In this document: piece after piece, positions 1 through 5,363 of the stretch | Layout: each line of letters begins with the position of its first letter | How positions within the stretch are numbered: position 1 is the stretch's first letter | From: Candidatus Methanophagaceae archaeon | GTDB taxonomy: Archaea; Halobacteriota; Syntropharchaeia; Alkanophagales; Methanospirareceae | Assembly: GCA_013374505.1 (NCBI GenBank) | Contig: QENJ01000011.1 | Location: 1 to 12,923, forward strand | DNA: 12,923 nucleotides | Direction of reading: 5' to 3' | Made by a program: the position numbers and the translations under genes | The notes under the pieces: model-generated | Databases searched by the model: none | Seen by the model: only the letters and a program-made list of their open reading frames with translations | Told to the model about the DNA's origin: nothing

Positions 1-327
1 AAAGCAGCTCCTTTTGTCGGTAGCTCATGCTAGACGCTATAGAATAAGATACAAGACACTCATAATACCCAAAAATATTAACAGGTCACACAAAATCTCT
101 ACTCCAAAGTCAACGTCTCTATTTTCAATTACTATATCATAATTGGAAATAAAATACCACACTTATAACACTTTCTATCACCTAAAACTAATTTATAGAT
201 TATATAAATTTTTGTTACAGATATAACCTATTTCAGAAGCTTTTTTATTGCGTGGTAAACCAAAATACGTAAATCTGACATATCACGGTTATAAGGAAAC
301 GTAAAGAGAAATCAGCGATTGAACAAA
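1..327. other. AT-rich intergenic region downstream of ftr
   Basis: No convincing complete gene lies here. The stretch is AT-rich and holds one imperfect inverted repeat (listed separately) and a pyrimidine-rich stretch on the minus strand just beyond ftr (about 297-311), which could help end ftr transcription. At the very edge, a minus-strand ATG at 28-26 opens a frame reading MSYRQKELL off the window. Nine codons are too few to call a gene, but the edge may be the start of one. No tRNA cloverleaf or box C/D pair was recognised by eye. Confidence 0.5.
120..151. repeat. Imperfect inverted repeat (AT-rich hairpin)
   Basis: The arms TATTTTCAATTA (120-131) and TAATTGGAAATA (140-151) pair at 11 of 12 positions around an 8-base loop. 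It sits between ftr and the left edge. It could be a weak hairpin or a protein-binding palindrome. No T-run long enough for a standard terminator follows on either strand, so the role is unknown. Confidence 0.3.
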
Positions 328-1197
328 CTATTCCAGATAAATCTTATACTTACCCAATTTACCGCCGTAATTACCGGCCGATATTTTCACTAACCCCGTA
401 ACGTCACGTACGCTATCAATCACCGTTTTCATCGCTTCTATCACCACATCACGCGAAACACCATTAAAAACGATTTCCGGGATGCAAGTCACACCGTCCG
501 GTACTTTCGAGCCGCTTATTCTATGCTTTAACGTGGCACAATAGACGTGATTAGTCGTGGGCCCGATCTCCGGATACTTAGTCTCCGGCTTTGACCCCGC
601 AGAGCAAATATCAAAAGGCGCAATAGCACCTTCTACCCGGTTTACCGCATCCACCGCTTTTTCGCCTACTTCTAACGCAGCATCCAGACTTTCGCAAAAG
701 AACCATAGGTTGCCGCCCATCACGCCTTTTTTATAGCCTAAATAGTGCTCCACGCAAAACTCGCCCATCATTATCGGCACCGCTATCACCTCTCTCCCAA
801 ACCGCTGCTCTACTGATTCGTATCCGTCACCGCAATGCCCTATCTTTTTCATCACGTCTATCTTACCATCGGAAGTTTCAAGCGCGTTGAAAACAGACGT
901 GGTAGGTACAACCAGTATCCCCTGCCGTACCCGTTTCGATAGTTCGTATTCCAGTTTTTGGGCGGCATCTTTTCCGTGATTCACCCATATCTGTATTATC
1001 GCGCCTTTTCGACCGTCAGGTGTCTCGTGCTCGTTCAACCACTGCTCTATCCCGCCTTCGGATTCGCCAAATACCGTGCAGGGCAATGCTGTGGCGCTGT
1101 AAGCCGCACGCTTCAACCGTTTCTCATCGTTCGCGGTTACGCACAATCTTGCAAATAAACCCTCAAATGCCTCACAGTATGTGTCTTCTATTTCCAT
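328..1197 (-). CDS. ftr: Formylmethanofuran--tetrahydromethanopterin formyltransferase
   Basis: Transfers the formyl group between formylmethanofuran and tetrahydromethanopterin, the second step of CO2 reduction to methane (or its reverse in methane oxidation); a cytosolic enzyme. The 289 residues are close to the roughly 295 usual for the family. The best family signature is at residues 194-217, containing PFDICSAGSKP and then KYPEIGPTTNH. The C terminus (275-288) reads GNYGGKLGKYKIYL, also typical, and MGGNLWFF at 160-167 fits the core. The start ATG lies 3 bases after the stop of the upstream zinc-finger/TPR gene, so the two are probably co-transcribed and translationally coupled. No strong Shine-Dalgarno is present, only a weak GGGG run about 14 bases upstream. 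No frameshift or missing conserved block was seen. Bacterial methylotrophs carry a homologue (FhcD), but the archaeal-looking context favours a methanogenic or methanotrophic archaeon. Confidence 0.96.
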   Translation of the reverse strand: MEIEDTYCEAFEGLFARLCVTANDEKRLKRAAYSATALPCTVFGESEGGIEQWLNEHETPDGRKGAIIQIWVNHGKDAAQKLEYELSKRVRQGILVVPTTSVFNALETSDGKIDVMKKIGHCGDGYESVEQRFGREVIAVPIMMGEFCVEHYLGYKKGVMGGNLWFFCESLDAALEVGEKAVDAVNRVEGAIAPFDICSAGSKPETKYPEIGPTTNHVYCATLKHRISGSKVPDGVTCIPEIVFNGVSRDVVIEAMKTVIDSVRDVTGLVKISAGNYGGKLGKYKIYLE

Positions 1198-1200
1198 TTT

Positions 1201-2109
1201 TTAAAAATACCCCGTCTTTAATTTATCCTTTAAATTCGCTAAATAATCCGGGTCTCTCTCTACTTTCTTTTTTACCTTCTTTAATGCGCGATAATTGACC
1301 AATGCCGGTTTATATGAAGGGTCTATATCAAGCGATTTCTTGAGGTGCTTCTCTGCCTCCGTAAACTCGCCTTTGAGTATATACGTGAGCCCCAAATTGC
1401 CATAAGCCTTTGCTGATGTATTGTCAATACTTGCGACATACTGGAATTCCTCGATTGCTGCGCCCCAGTCATCATTAATCATAAAGTCTATACCTCTGCG
1501 GAACCGCTCTTCAAGCACGGAATATGTTTCTGGATTAATACCAGGCTTATTAGCCAATTCCTGTTCTAAAACAGCCTTAATTCCGTCCAGAAGTTCTTTT
1601 GCTTTGTCTTTCACTTCTTTATCGGGATTCAATGCAAGTGTTTTGTGCAAACATTCACGTGATTTCGCGATATAACCTTTATGTAAGTAGGCATATCCAA
1701 GATTAAACCAATGAGCAGGATAATCCGGGTCCGATTTCACCGCTTTTTCAAAATAGGTGAATGCGTCATCAAGTCGGTTCAACTGAATATACGAAGTCCC
1801 TATTAGCATGTACACATTGTCAATATCGGAGTATTCCTCAGGGATTGGCTTGAGAACTTTAATTGCTCTCTTAAACTTTCTTGATGCAATGAGTCCTGCA
1901 CCCTTCACGAGTGCCGCTTCACAAGCGGTTGTATCCACTATCCATCCATTCCCGGTATCCACCTTCAGAGGATTTGTCTTTGCACGCTCATGACTAGCCC
2001 CGCCATCTATTGAGTCCTTGTGGACACTACGCAAGTGCTCTGCTAAATTATATGCGTTCACATTCACGCCACAGACCGGGCATTTTCTGAATTTCCTTTC
2101 CTTCTTCAT
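1201..2109 (-). CDS. Zinc-finger / TPR-repeat protein coupled to ftr
   Basis: 302 residues with a C2H2-like finger at the N terminus (C10, C13, H25, H30, inside KCPVCGVNV and HLRSVH), then a linker to about residue 60 and TPR helices. The TPR units are clearest at about 98-128 (FEKAVKSDPDYP), 132-162 (FNLGYAYLHKGY), and after a gap at 200-230 and 233-266 (AYGNLGLTYILKGEFTEAEK). The C terminus is lysine-rich. There is no signal peptide or membrane segment, so it should be cytosolic. TPR arms bind protein partners; the finger could bind nucleic acid or be structural. It is the first gene of a pair with ftr. AAAGGT directly before the ATG is the only nearby Shine-Dalgarno-like match. The exact function is not recognised. 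A role in assembling or regulating C1-pathway proteins is a guess from position only. Confidence 0.85.
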   Translation of the reverse strand: MKKERKFRKCPVCGVNVNAYNLAEHLRSVHKDSIDGGASHERAKTNPLKVDTGNGWIVDTTACEAALVKGAGLIASRKFKRAIKVLKPIPEEYSDIDNVYMLIGTSYIQLNRLDDAFTYFEKAVKSDPDYPAHWFNLGYAYLHKGYIAKSRECLHKTLALNPDKEVKDKAKELLDGIKAVLEQELANKPGINPETYSVLEERFRRGIDFMINDDWGAAIEEFQYVASIDNTSAKAYGNLGLTYILKGEFTEAEKHLKKSLDIDPSYKPALVNYRALKKVKKKVERDPDYLANLKDKLKTGYF

Positions 2110-2228
2110 ACCTTTACTGTTATCTTTTCCTAGCTATTATCAACCATTCATTACTAATTCTCTATTAACTCCAGAAGAAGATATTTCCTTTATGCCAATT
2201 CTTCATTAGCCGTACCTTTTTCGTTCAC
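2110..2228. other. Short intergenic region between pfkA and the TPR-ftr pair
   Basis: Together with the T-tract at 2229-2236, these bases separate two minus-strand genes. The stretch should hold the promoter of the TPR-ftr pair, but I could not single out a TATA box with confidence. No gene is visible. Confidence 0.3.
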
Positions 2229-2236
2229 AAAAAAAA
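2229..2236 (-). terminator. Oligo-T terminator candidate after pfkA
   Basis: On the minus strand a run of eight T residues begins 7 bases after the pfkA stop codon. Archaeal RNA polymerase can terminate at such U-tracts without a hairpin. The position fits the end of the pfkA transcript and would separate it from the TPR-ftr pair. Confidence 0.5.
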
Positions 2237-2242
2237 CCTTTC

Positions 2243-3214
2243 TTACGTTAAATGCCTCATCAGTTGATATGACGATTTTACCATTTGACCATTCTTCTTA
2301 TCTACCGCGAGATGTAAATCCACTGCTAATATTTGATTCCCCTTTACTGATACCGCCTTTCCAAACTCGTTATTTAAAATCAAATCCACCGCAGCCGCAC
2401 CAAAACGGGTTGCTAATAGACGATCCTGAGCGGTAGGACTCCCACCTCTTTGTATATGACCTAATACAACTTCTCGTGTCTCTGAGCCAGTCATCTCCGC
2501 AATCTTCTTCACAATCTCTTTTGCCTTCGCATCTTCCCCTTCGGCAACAATAATAATCCAGCGATCCTTGCCTTTTAAACACCCCTTGGCAACGTCATGG
2601 TACATGTCCCCTAAATCATACGTTATCTCCGGAACTAATACCTCTTCAGCACCGCAAGCTAAAGCAACTTGACTAGCAATAAATCCGCTCTCTCTACCCA
2701 TTACTTCCACCACAAAAATTCGCGACATACTCAAAGAGGTATCTCGAATTTTATCTACTGCCTCTATGGCTGTATTTATTGCTGTATCCGCGCCAATAGC
2801 AAAATCCGTGCCATTAATGTCATTATCAATAGTTGCTGGTATCCCAACACAGGGGATATGCCACCGTTCCCAAAGTTCGATTGCACCACGATAAGTCCCA
2901 TCACCACCTAGGACAATTAAAGCATCGATTTTATGCCGTTTTAGTACCTCTACCGCTTTACGCTGTCCTTCCTCAGTCAAGAACTCGTCACATCGTAGAG
3001 ACTCTAAGATCGTCCCCCCTCTATTTATAATCCCGGCAACCGAGCGGTGGTCTAAAGATTTTAAGTCTTCGTTAATCAAACCCGCATAACCACGATAGAT
3101 ACCTATTACCTCTAAGTTATAGTGTAATCCATATCGCACCACACTGCGAATTGCAGCATTCATCCCAGGGGCATCGCCACCACTGGTTAACAGTCCGATA
3201 CGCTTTATCATCAT
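2243..3214 (-). CDS. pfkA: ATP-dependent 6-phosphofructokinase (bacterial PfkA type)
   Basis: Phosphorylates fructose 6-phosphate to fructose 1,6-bisphosphate in glycolysis. The 323 residues match the short bacterial PfkA length. Visible motifs in order: GLLTSGGDAPGMNAAIR (7-23, nucleotide site), GGDGTYRGA (103-111), PATIDNDI (126-133, with the catalytic Asp at 130), EVMGRESGF (170-178, sugar-phosphate binding), and GHIQRGGSP with DRLLATRFG (252-272). GGDGT with Gly at 105, rather than the GGDD of PPi-dependent enzymes, together with PATIDND rather than PKTIDND, points to ATP as donor. There are tandem Met codons at 3214 and 3211; MIKRIGLLTSGG from the second aligns best with the family start. 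AAGGGAAAGGG precedes them. Most archaea use ADP-dependent or other sugar kinases for this step, so acquisition from bacteria is likely but is inference. It is divergent from the aldolase-like gene. Confidence 0.95.
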   Translation of the reverse strand: MMIKRIGLLTSGGDAPGMNAAIRSVVRYGLHYNLEVIGIYRGYAGLINEDLKSLDHRSVAGIINRGGTILESLRCDEFLTEEGQRKAVEVLKRHKIDALIVLGGDGTYRGAIELWERWHIPCVGIPATIDNDINGTDFAIGADTAINTAIEAVDKIRDTSLSMSRIFVVEVMGRESGFIASQVALACGAEEVLVPEITYDLGDMYHDVAKGCLKGKDRWIIIVAEGEDAKAKEIVKKIAEMTGSETREVVLGHIQRGGSPTAQDRLLATRFGAAAVDLILNNEFGKAVSVKGNQILAVDLHLAVDKKNGQMVKSSYQLMRHLT

Positions 3215-3248
3215 TTTCCCTTTCCCTTAATAATAGCAAGCTTTTACG

Positions 3249-3257
3249 TATAAAAGG
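3249..3257 (-). promoter_or_regulatory. Candidate TATA box for pfkA
   Basis: On the minus strand the sequence reads CCTTTTATA. A start of transcription about 25 bases downstream would fall near 3227, giving a leader of about 13-16 bases that includes the AAGGGAAAGGG purine run. The element overlaps an imperfect palindrome (CTTTTACGTATAAAAG, 3241-3256). Spacing alone supports the call. Confidence 0.35.
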
Positions 3258-3334
3258 TACATTTACAGACAACCACAATCAAGACAGCTATGGCTATTTG
3301 TATATTTGGGTAGAGTATAACGGAATTGTAACGC

Positions 3335-3344
3335 TTAACGTTAA
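3335..3344. promoter_or_regulatory. Palindrome TTAACGTTAA, possible operator
   Basis: A perfect 10-base palindrome lies in the middle of the divergent intergenic region, roughly equidistant from both start codons. Position and symmetry suit a dimeric regulator that could control both glycolytic genes, but one short palindrome in AT-rich DNA can occur by chance. Confidence 0.25.
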
Positions 3345-3391
3345 CAATCACGAAAGCTTTTTTTTACTATACTCTCTTTTTAGTGTATAGG

Positions 3392-3400
3392 AATAATATA
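3392..3400 (+). promoter_or_regulatory. Candidate TATA box for the aldolase gene
   Basis: AATAATATA lies about 61-69 bases before the ATG. A start about 25 bases further on would give a leader of roughly 35-40 bases containing the ribosome-binding site. Neighbouring AT-rich sequences (for example 3383-3390) are alternatives. Confidence 0.3.
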
Positions 3401-3441
3401 TGATATGCTGGCGAAATTAAAGGGGCATTCAACTTTAGTTA

Positions 3442-3448
3442 AAAGGAG
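3442..3448 (+). promoter_or_regulatory. Shine-Dalgarno site of the aldolase gene
   Basis: AAAGGAG ends 12 bases before the ATG at 3461, and a second purine run, AAGGAAG, abuts the ATG. Together they support the chosen start; no other in-frame ATG upstream has such a site. Confidence 0.5.
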
Positions 3449-3460
3449 AAAAAAAGGAAG

Positions 3461-4603
3461 ATGGAAGAAAGAGGTGAATTTGGACCTATAGCCGGGAATA
3501 AAATGTTCGGTGCTTTGTACAATAAAGAAGGGCTAATAATGGCTGCAAATACTAGGATCGTGCACGGAGTTGCAAAAGGCATATTCCGGGCAGCTAAAGA
3601 TTTGAGAGCAGCCGTTATATTCGAGCTCGCGAAATCAGAGTGCGATTTGAAGGGCGGATATACCGGATTGACACCGCAAGAGTTTTCTAATGCCGTTTGC
3701 GAGATTGCGAATGACGTAGGGTTTGGTACGTGGGCTCTACATGCAGACCACATAACGGTAAAGAAAGGTACGGAAGAAGAACTAAAAGTCGTGAAGGAAT
3801 TAATAGAGGCACAAATAGCGGCTGGATACACGTCATTTGCGATAGACGCTTCTTTTTTGTTTGACCTGAGTGGAAAAACGACTTTGGCGGAGCTGCAGCA
3901 GAATATTGATGTGACCACAGAACTTGCGAACTTCATTAAGGAAAAGATGGCGGGCAGAGAGTTTGGCTTAGAAGTAGAGGTGGGTGAGATAGGGAAGAAG
4001 GATAAAGATGGATTGGTCCTTACAACGGTAGATGAGGCGACTACGTATATTACCGAGCTTCACAAGCGGGACATATTTCCGCAGGTGCTGGCTATTGCAA
4101 ATGGGTCAACACATGGCAACATATATGATGCGCAAGGCAATCTCATTGAACAGGTATCAATAAATATAGAACGAACGGTGGAGATAGCGAAGGCAATAGA
4201 ACCGCTTAACGTGCGGATTGCACAGCATGGTATTACCGGTACCCCGCTTAAGTTCATAAGCACTAAGTTCCCGAAAGGGCTGATACTAAAAGGCAATGTA
4301 GGCACGTTCTGGATGAATCTGGTATGGGAAGTATTAGAGATATTTGAACCTGAGCTGTACGAAGACATATGGGACTGGACTTTGGAAGAATACAAAGAAG
4401 CAGCAGCAAAGAAAGGCATAACGAAGAATGACGAGATTTTTGGAAAGTACAGTAAATTCGCAATAACTGTATTTAAGGACCGGATATACAGCGTTTCCGA
4501 CGATACGACACGAGAGCTAGAAGCTAAAGCGTACGCAGAAGCAATGATGTTCTTTAAAGCTTTTGGTGCTGTTGGTACTGCGGACTTGGTTAGTAGCGGT
4601 TGA
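3461..4603 (+). CDS. Class II (zinc-dependent) fructose-bisphosphate aldolase-like protein
   Basis: Likely cleaves or forms a ketose bisphosphate such as fructose 1,6-bisphosphate, matching its divergent neighbour pfkA. Class II landmarks can be traced: LHADHI at 93-98 (D96 as the catalytic Asp, H97 a zinc ligand), FAIDAS at 126-131, EVEVGEIG at 171-178 (glutamate region), NGSTHGNIYD at 214-223 (H218 zinc ligand) and AQHGITGTP at 254-262 (H256 zinc ligand). KGNVGTFW at 277-284 replaces the usual K-x-N-I-D-T, so the aspartate that binds substrate in the Escherichia coli enzyme is Gly281 here, and the HGGSG loop has become HGITG. At 380 residues it is longer than many class II enzymes, with a C-terminal extension after about 290. 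Family membership is well supported. The exact substrate is less certain; tagatose-bisphosphate or another ketose phosphate is possible. Confidence 0.8.
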   Translation: MEERGEFGPIAGNKMFGALYNKEGLIMAANTRIVHGVAKGIFRAAKDLRAAVIFELAKSECDLKGGYTGLTPQEFSNAVCEIANDVGFGTWALHADHITVKKGTEEELKVVKELIEAQIAAGYTSFAIDASFLFDLSGKTTLAELQQNIDVTTELANFIKEKMAGREFGLEVEVGEIGKKDKDGLVLTTVDEATTYITELHKRDIFPQVLAIANGSTHGNIYDAQGNLIEQVSINIERTVEIAKAIEPLNVRIAQHGITGTPLKFISTKFPKGLILKGNVGTFWMNLVWEVLEIFEPELYEDIWDWTLEEYKEAAAKKGITKNDEIFGKYSKFAITVFKDRIYSVSDDTTRELEAKAYAEAMMFFKAFGAVGTADLVSSG

Positions 4604-4709
4604 CAAAATAATATAGGAGGGACACTGGGACAGGTCGCTTTAGCCATTAGGATAGTCTCTAGGAGCCAGTCATAGTTGATAAAGTCGAAACATCAGATAA
4701 TTTGAGTGA
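4604..4709. other. Convergent intergenic region
   Basis: No gene or RNA was recognised. An AGGAGG at 4615-4620 has no start codon at a usable distance. It separates the plus-strand aldolase gene from the minus-strand zinc-ribbon gene, so both transcripts should end near here. Confidence 0.3.
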
Positions 4710-4720
4710 TTTATTTTATT
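4710..4720 (+). terminator. T-rich tract, possible aldolase terminator
   Basis: TTTATTTTATT on the plus strand is the first T-rich tract after the aldolase stop. There is no hairpin. It could act as an archaeal U-tract terminator, though it slightly overlaps the end of the convergent zinc-ribbon gene. Confidence 0.25.
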
Positions 4721-4925
4721 CTAGCCCCGCAAAGAAAACTGCACCTAATTGCGTTTGCCCAAGTTCTGTCAGTTCGGCTTCATCCATGGTTAAAATACCG
4801 CATTTGGGACACACGATGTCCTTTTCAAAACGAGGTCGGTTTTCTTCTATTGGAAACGAGATTTCGCCTACGTCACTGTCGAATTCTTTTCTGCATTTCG
4901 TACATAGAAAGTTTAGTTTTGTCAT
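4716..4925 (-). CDS. Small zinc-ribbon protein
   Basis: 69 residues with two CxxC knuckles (C8/C11 in LCTKC and C39/C42 in VCPKCG), spaced as in a zinc ribbon, followed by an acidic helix-like tail ending in AVFFAGLE. No enzyme motif, signal or membrane segment is present. Its ATG overlaps the stop of the HEPN remnant (ATGA) and is served by a strong GGAGGAGG at 4933-4940, 7 bases upstream. It is therefore the last cistron of the minus-strand operon and was coupled to the HEPN gene before that gene was deleted. Zinc ribbons of this size bind nucleic acid or protein partners. Whether it belongs functionally to the toxin-antitoxin pair, to the STAND genes, or is just a passenger cannot be told from sequence. 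Confidence 0.8.
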   Translation of the reverse strand: MTKLNFLCTKCRKEFDSDVGEISFPIEENRPRFEKDIVCPKCGILTMDEAELTELGQTQLGAVFFAGLE

Positions 4926-5049
4926 GTTACTTCCTCCTCCAGAACTTTCTGAATTAAAGGCTTAATTAGTGGTAATTCCGTATTTACCACTTCCCACACA
5001 ATCTCCAAATCAATCCCAAAATATAATCACCTAACTCCCTCTTCGTCAT
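4922..5049 (-). pseudogene. HEPN (HepT-type) toxin remnant with internal deletion
   Basis: The ATG at 5049-5047 overlaps the mntA stop (ATGA) and has AAGGAGG 10 bases upstream (5060-5066). Its frame opens MTKRELGDYI, as HepT-family proteins often do, then runs out of frame to a stop after 21 codons. In another frame, the bases down to 4922 encode YFGIDLEIVWEVVNTELP and about 13 further residues ending LEEE-V-T, a typical HepT C terminus. The residues that precede YFG in intact HepT toxins, including the catalytic R-x4-6-H motif, are missing. The two parts meet at TATT, shared by both frames, so the event looks like an internal deletion of roughly 200-300 bases at a 4-base microhomology plus a frame change. 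This gene cannot make an active HEPN ribonuclease. Its ends still couple mntA to the zinc-ribbon gene. Confidence 0.75.
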
Positions 5050-5351
5050 AAGAATGCAACCTCCTTCAAGATGTGTTTCCCTATTCTTGGTTTAAGAGCT
5101 TTTTTAGAGACAAGGTCTACTTTCCGCTCTATAAGGTCGCTAAGGTACTCTTCAAGCTCAAGAAATTTAAATAATCCTATCGGCTCATCAAATTCAACCA
5201 ATATATCTACATCACTTGTTTCTTTATCTTCGCCTCGCACGACAGAACCGAAGATACCTATTTCTTTAACCTTAAACTGCTTTGTCAAAACCAGCTTATT
5301 CTCTTTTACTAGTTTTTCTATATTCTTAAACTCTTTGCTTTCTTGCTCCAT
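5046..5351 (-). CDS. mntA: MntA-type nucleotidyltransferase (antitoxin of a HEPN/MNT pair)
   Basis: 101 residues of the minimal nucleotidyltransferase fold. The signature GS-x10-D-x-D is intact (G35 S36 ... D47 V48 D49, within GSVVRGEDKETSDVDILVEF), and a third acidic residue sits at D79 in KVDLV. In characterised HEPN/MNT pairs the MNT protein AMPylates and so silences the HEPN ribonuclease encoded next to it. Here the HEPN gene directly downstream is reduced to its two ends, leaving an apparently intact antitoxin with no partner. The start ATG is 12 bases after the stop of the large STAND gene, with AAGGTGG overlapping that stop, so it is translated as part of the same operon. It may be a harmless leftover, may act on another HEPN protein elsewhere, or may have been recruited by the STAND system; these cannot be separated here. 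Confidence 0.88.
   Translation of the reverse strand: MEQESKEFKNIEKLVKENKLVLTKQFKVKEIGIFGSVVRGEDKETSDVDILVEFDEPIGLFKFLELEEYLSDLIERKVDLVSKKALKPRIGKHILKEVAFL
5060..5066 (-). promoter_or_regulatory. Shine-Dalgarno of the deleted HEPN gene
   Basis: AAGGAGG inside the last codons of mntA, 10 bases before the overlapping ATG at 5049. Its conservation shows that the HEPN cistron was a translated gene whose start is still in place. Confidence 0.5.
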
Positions 5352-5363
5352 CTTATTTCCACC

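Larger units (their letters stand above)
3215..3460. promoter_or_regulatory. Divergent promoter region between pfkA and the aldolase gene
   Basis: This 246-base AT-rich gap must carry promoters for both flanking genes. It contains a candidate TATA element for each direction, a perfect 10-base palindrome between them and a T8 run at 3358-3365. No open frame with coding character is present. The sub-elements are listed separately. Confidence 0.6.

Noticed and set aside
1..28. Start of a minus-strand gene (MSYRQKELL) at the left edge
   Set aside because: Only nine codons are visible; recorded in the intergenic note but not called as a gene.
3439..3936. Long minus-strand open frames opposite the aldolase gene (also 4060-4647)
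   Set aside because: They are serine- and proline-rich translations with no family motif, antisense to a gene with clear aldolase motifs; they are shadows of its codon pattern.
4615..4620. AGGAGG after the aldolase stop, suggesting a small downstream gene
   Set aside because: No ATG, GTG or TTG occurs at a usable distance and the following frames close quickly.
4604..4715. Box C/D RNA or tRNA in the convergent gap
   Set aside because: A C-box-like CTGATG appears on the minus strand, but no matching D box or cloverleaf could be drawn.
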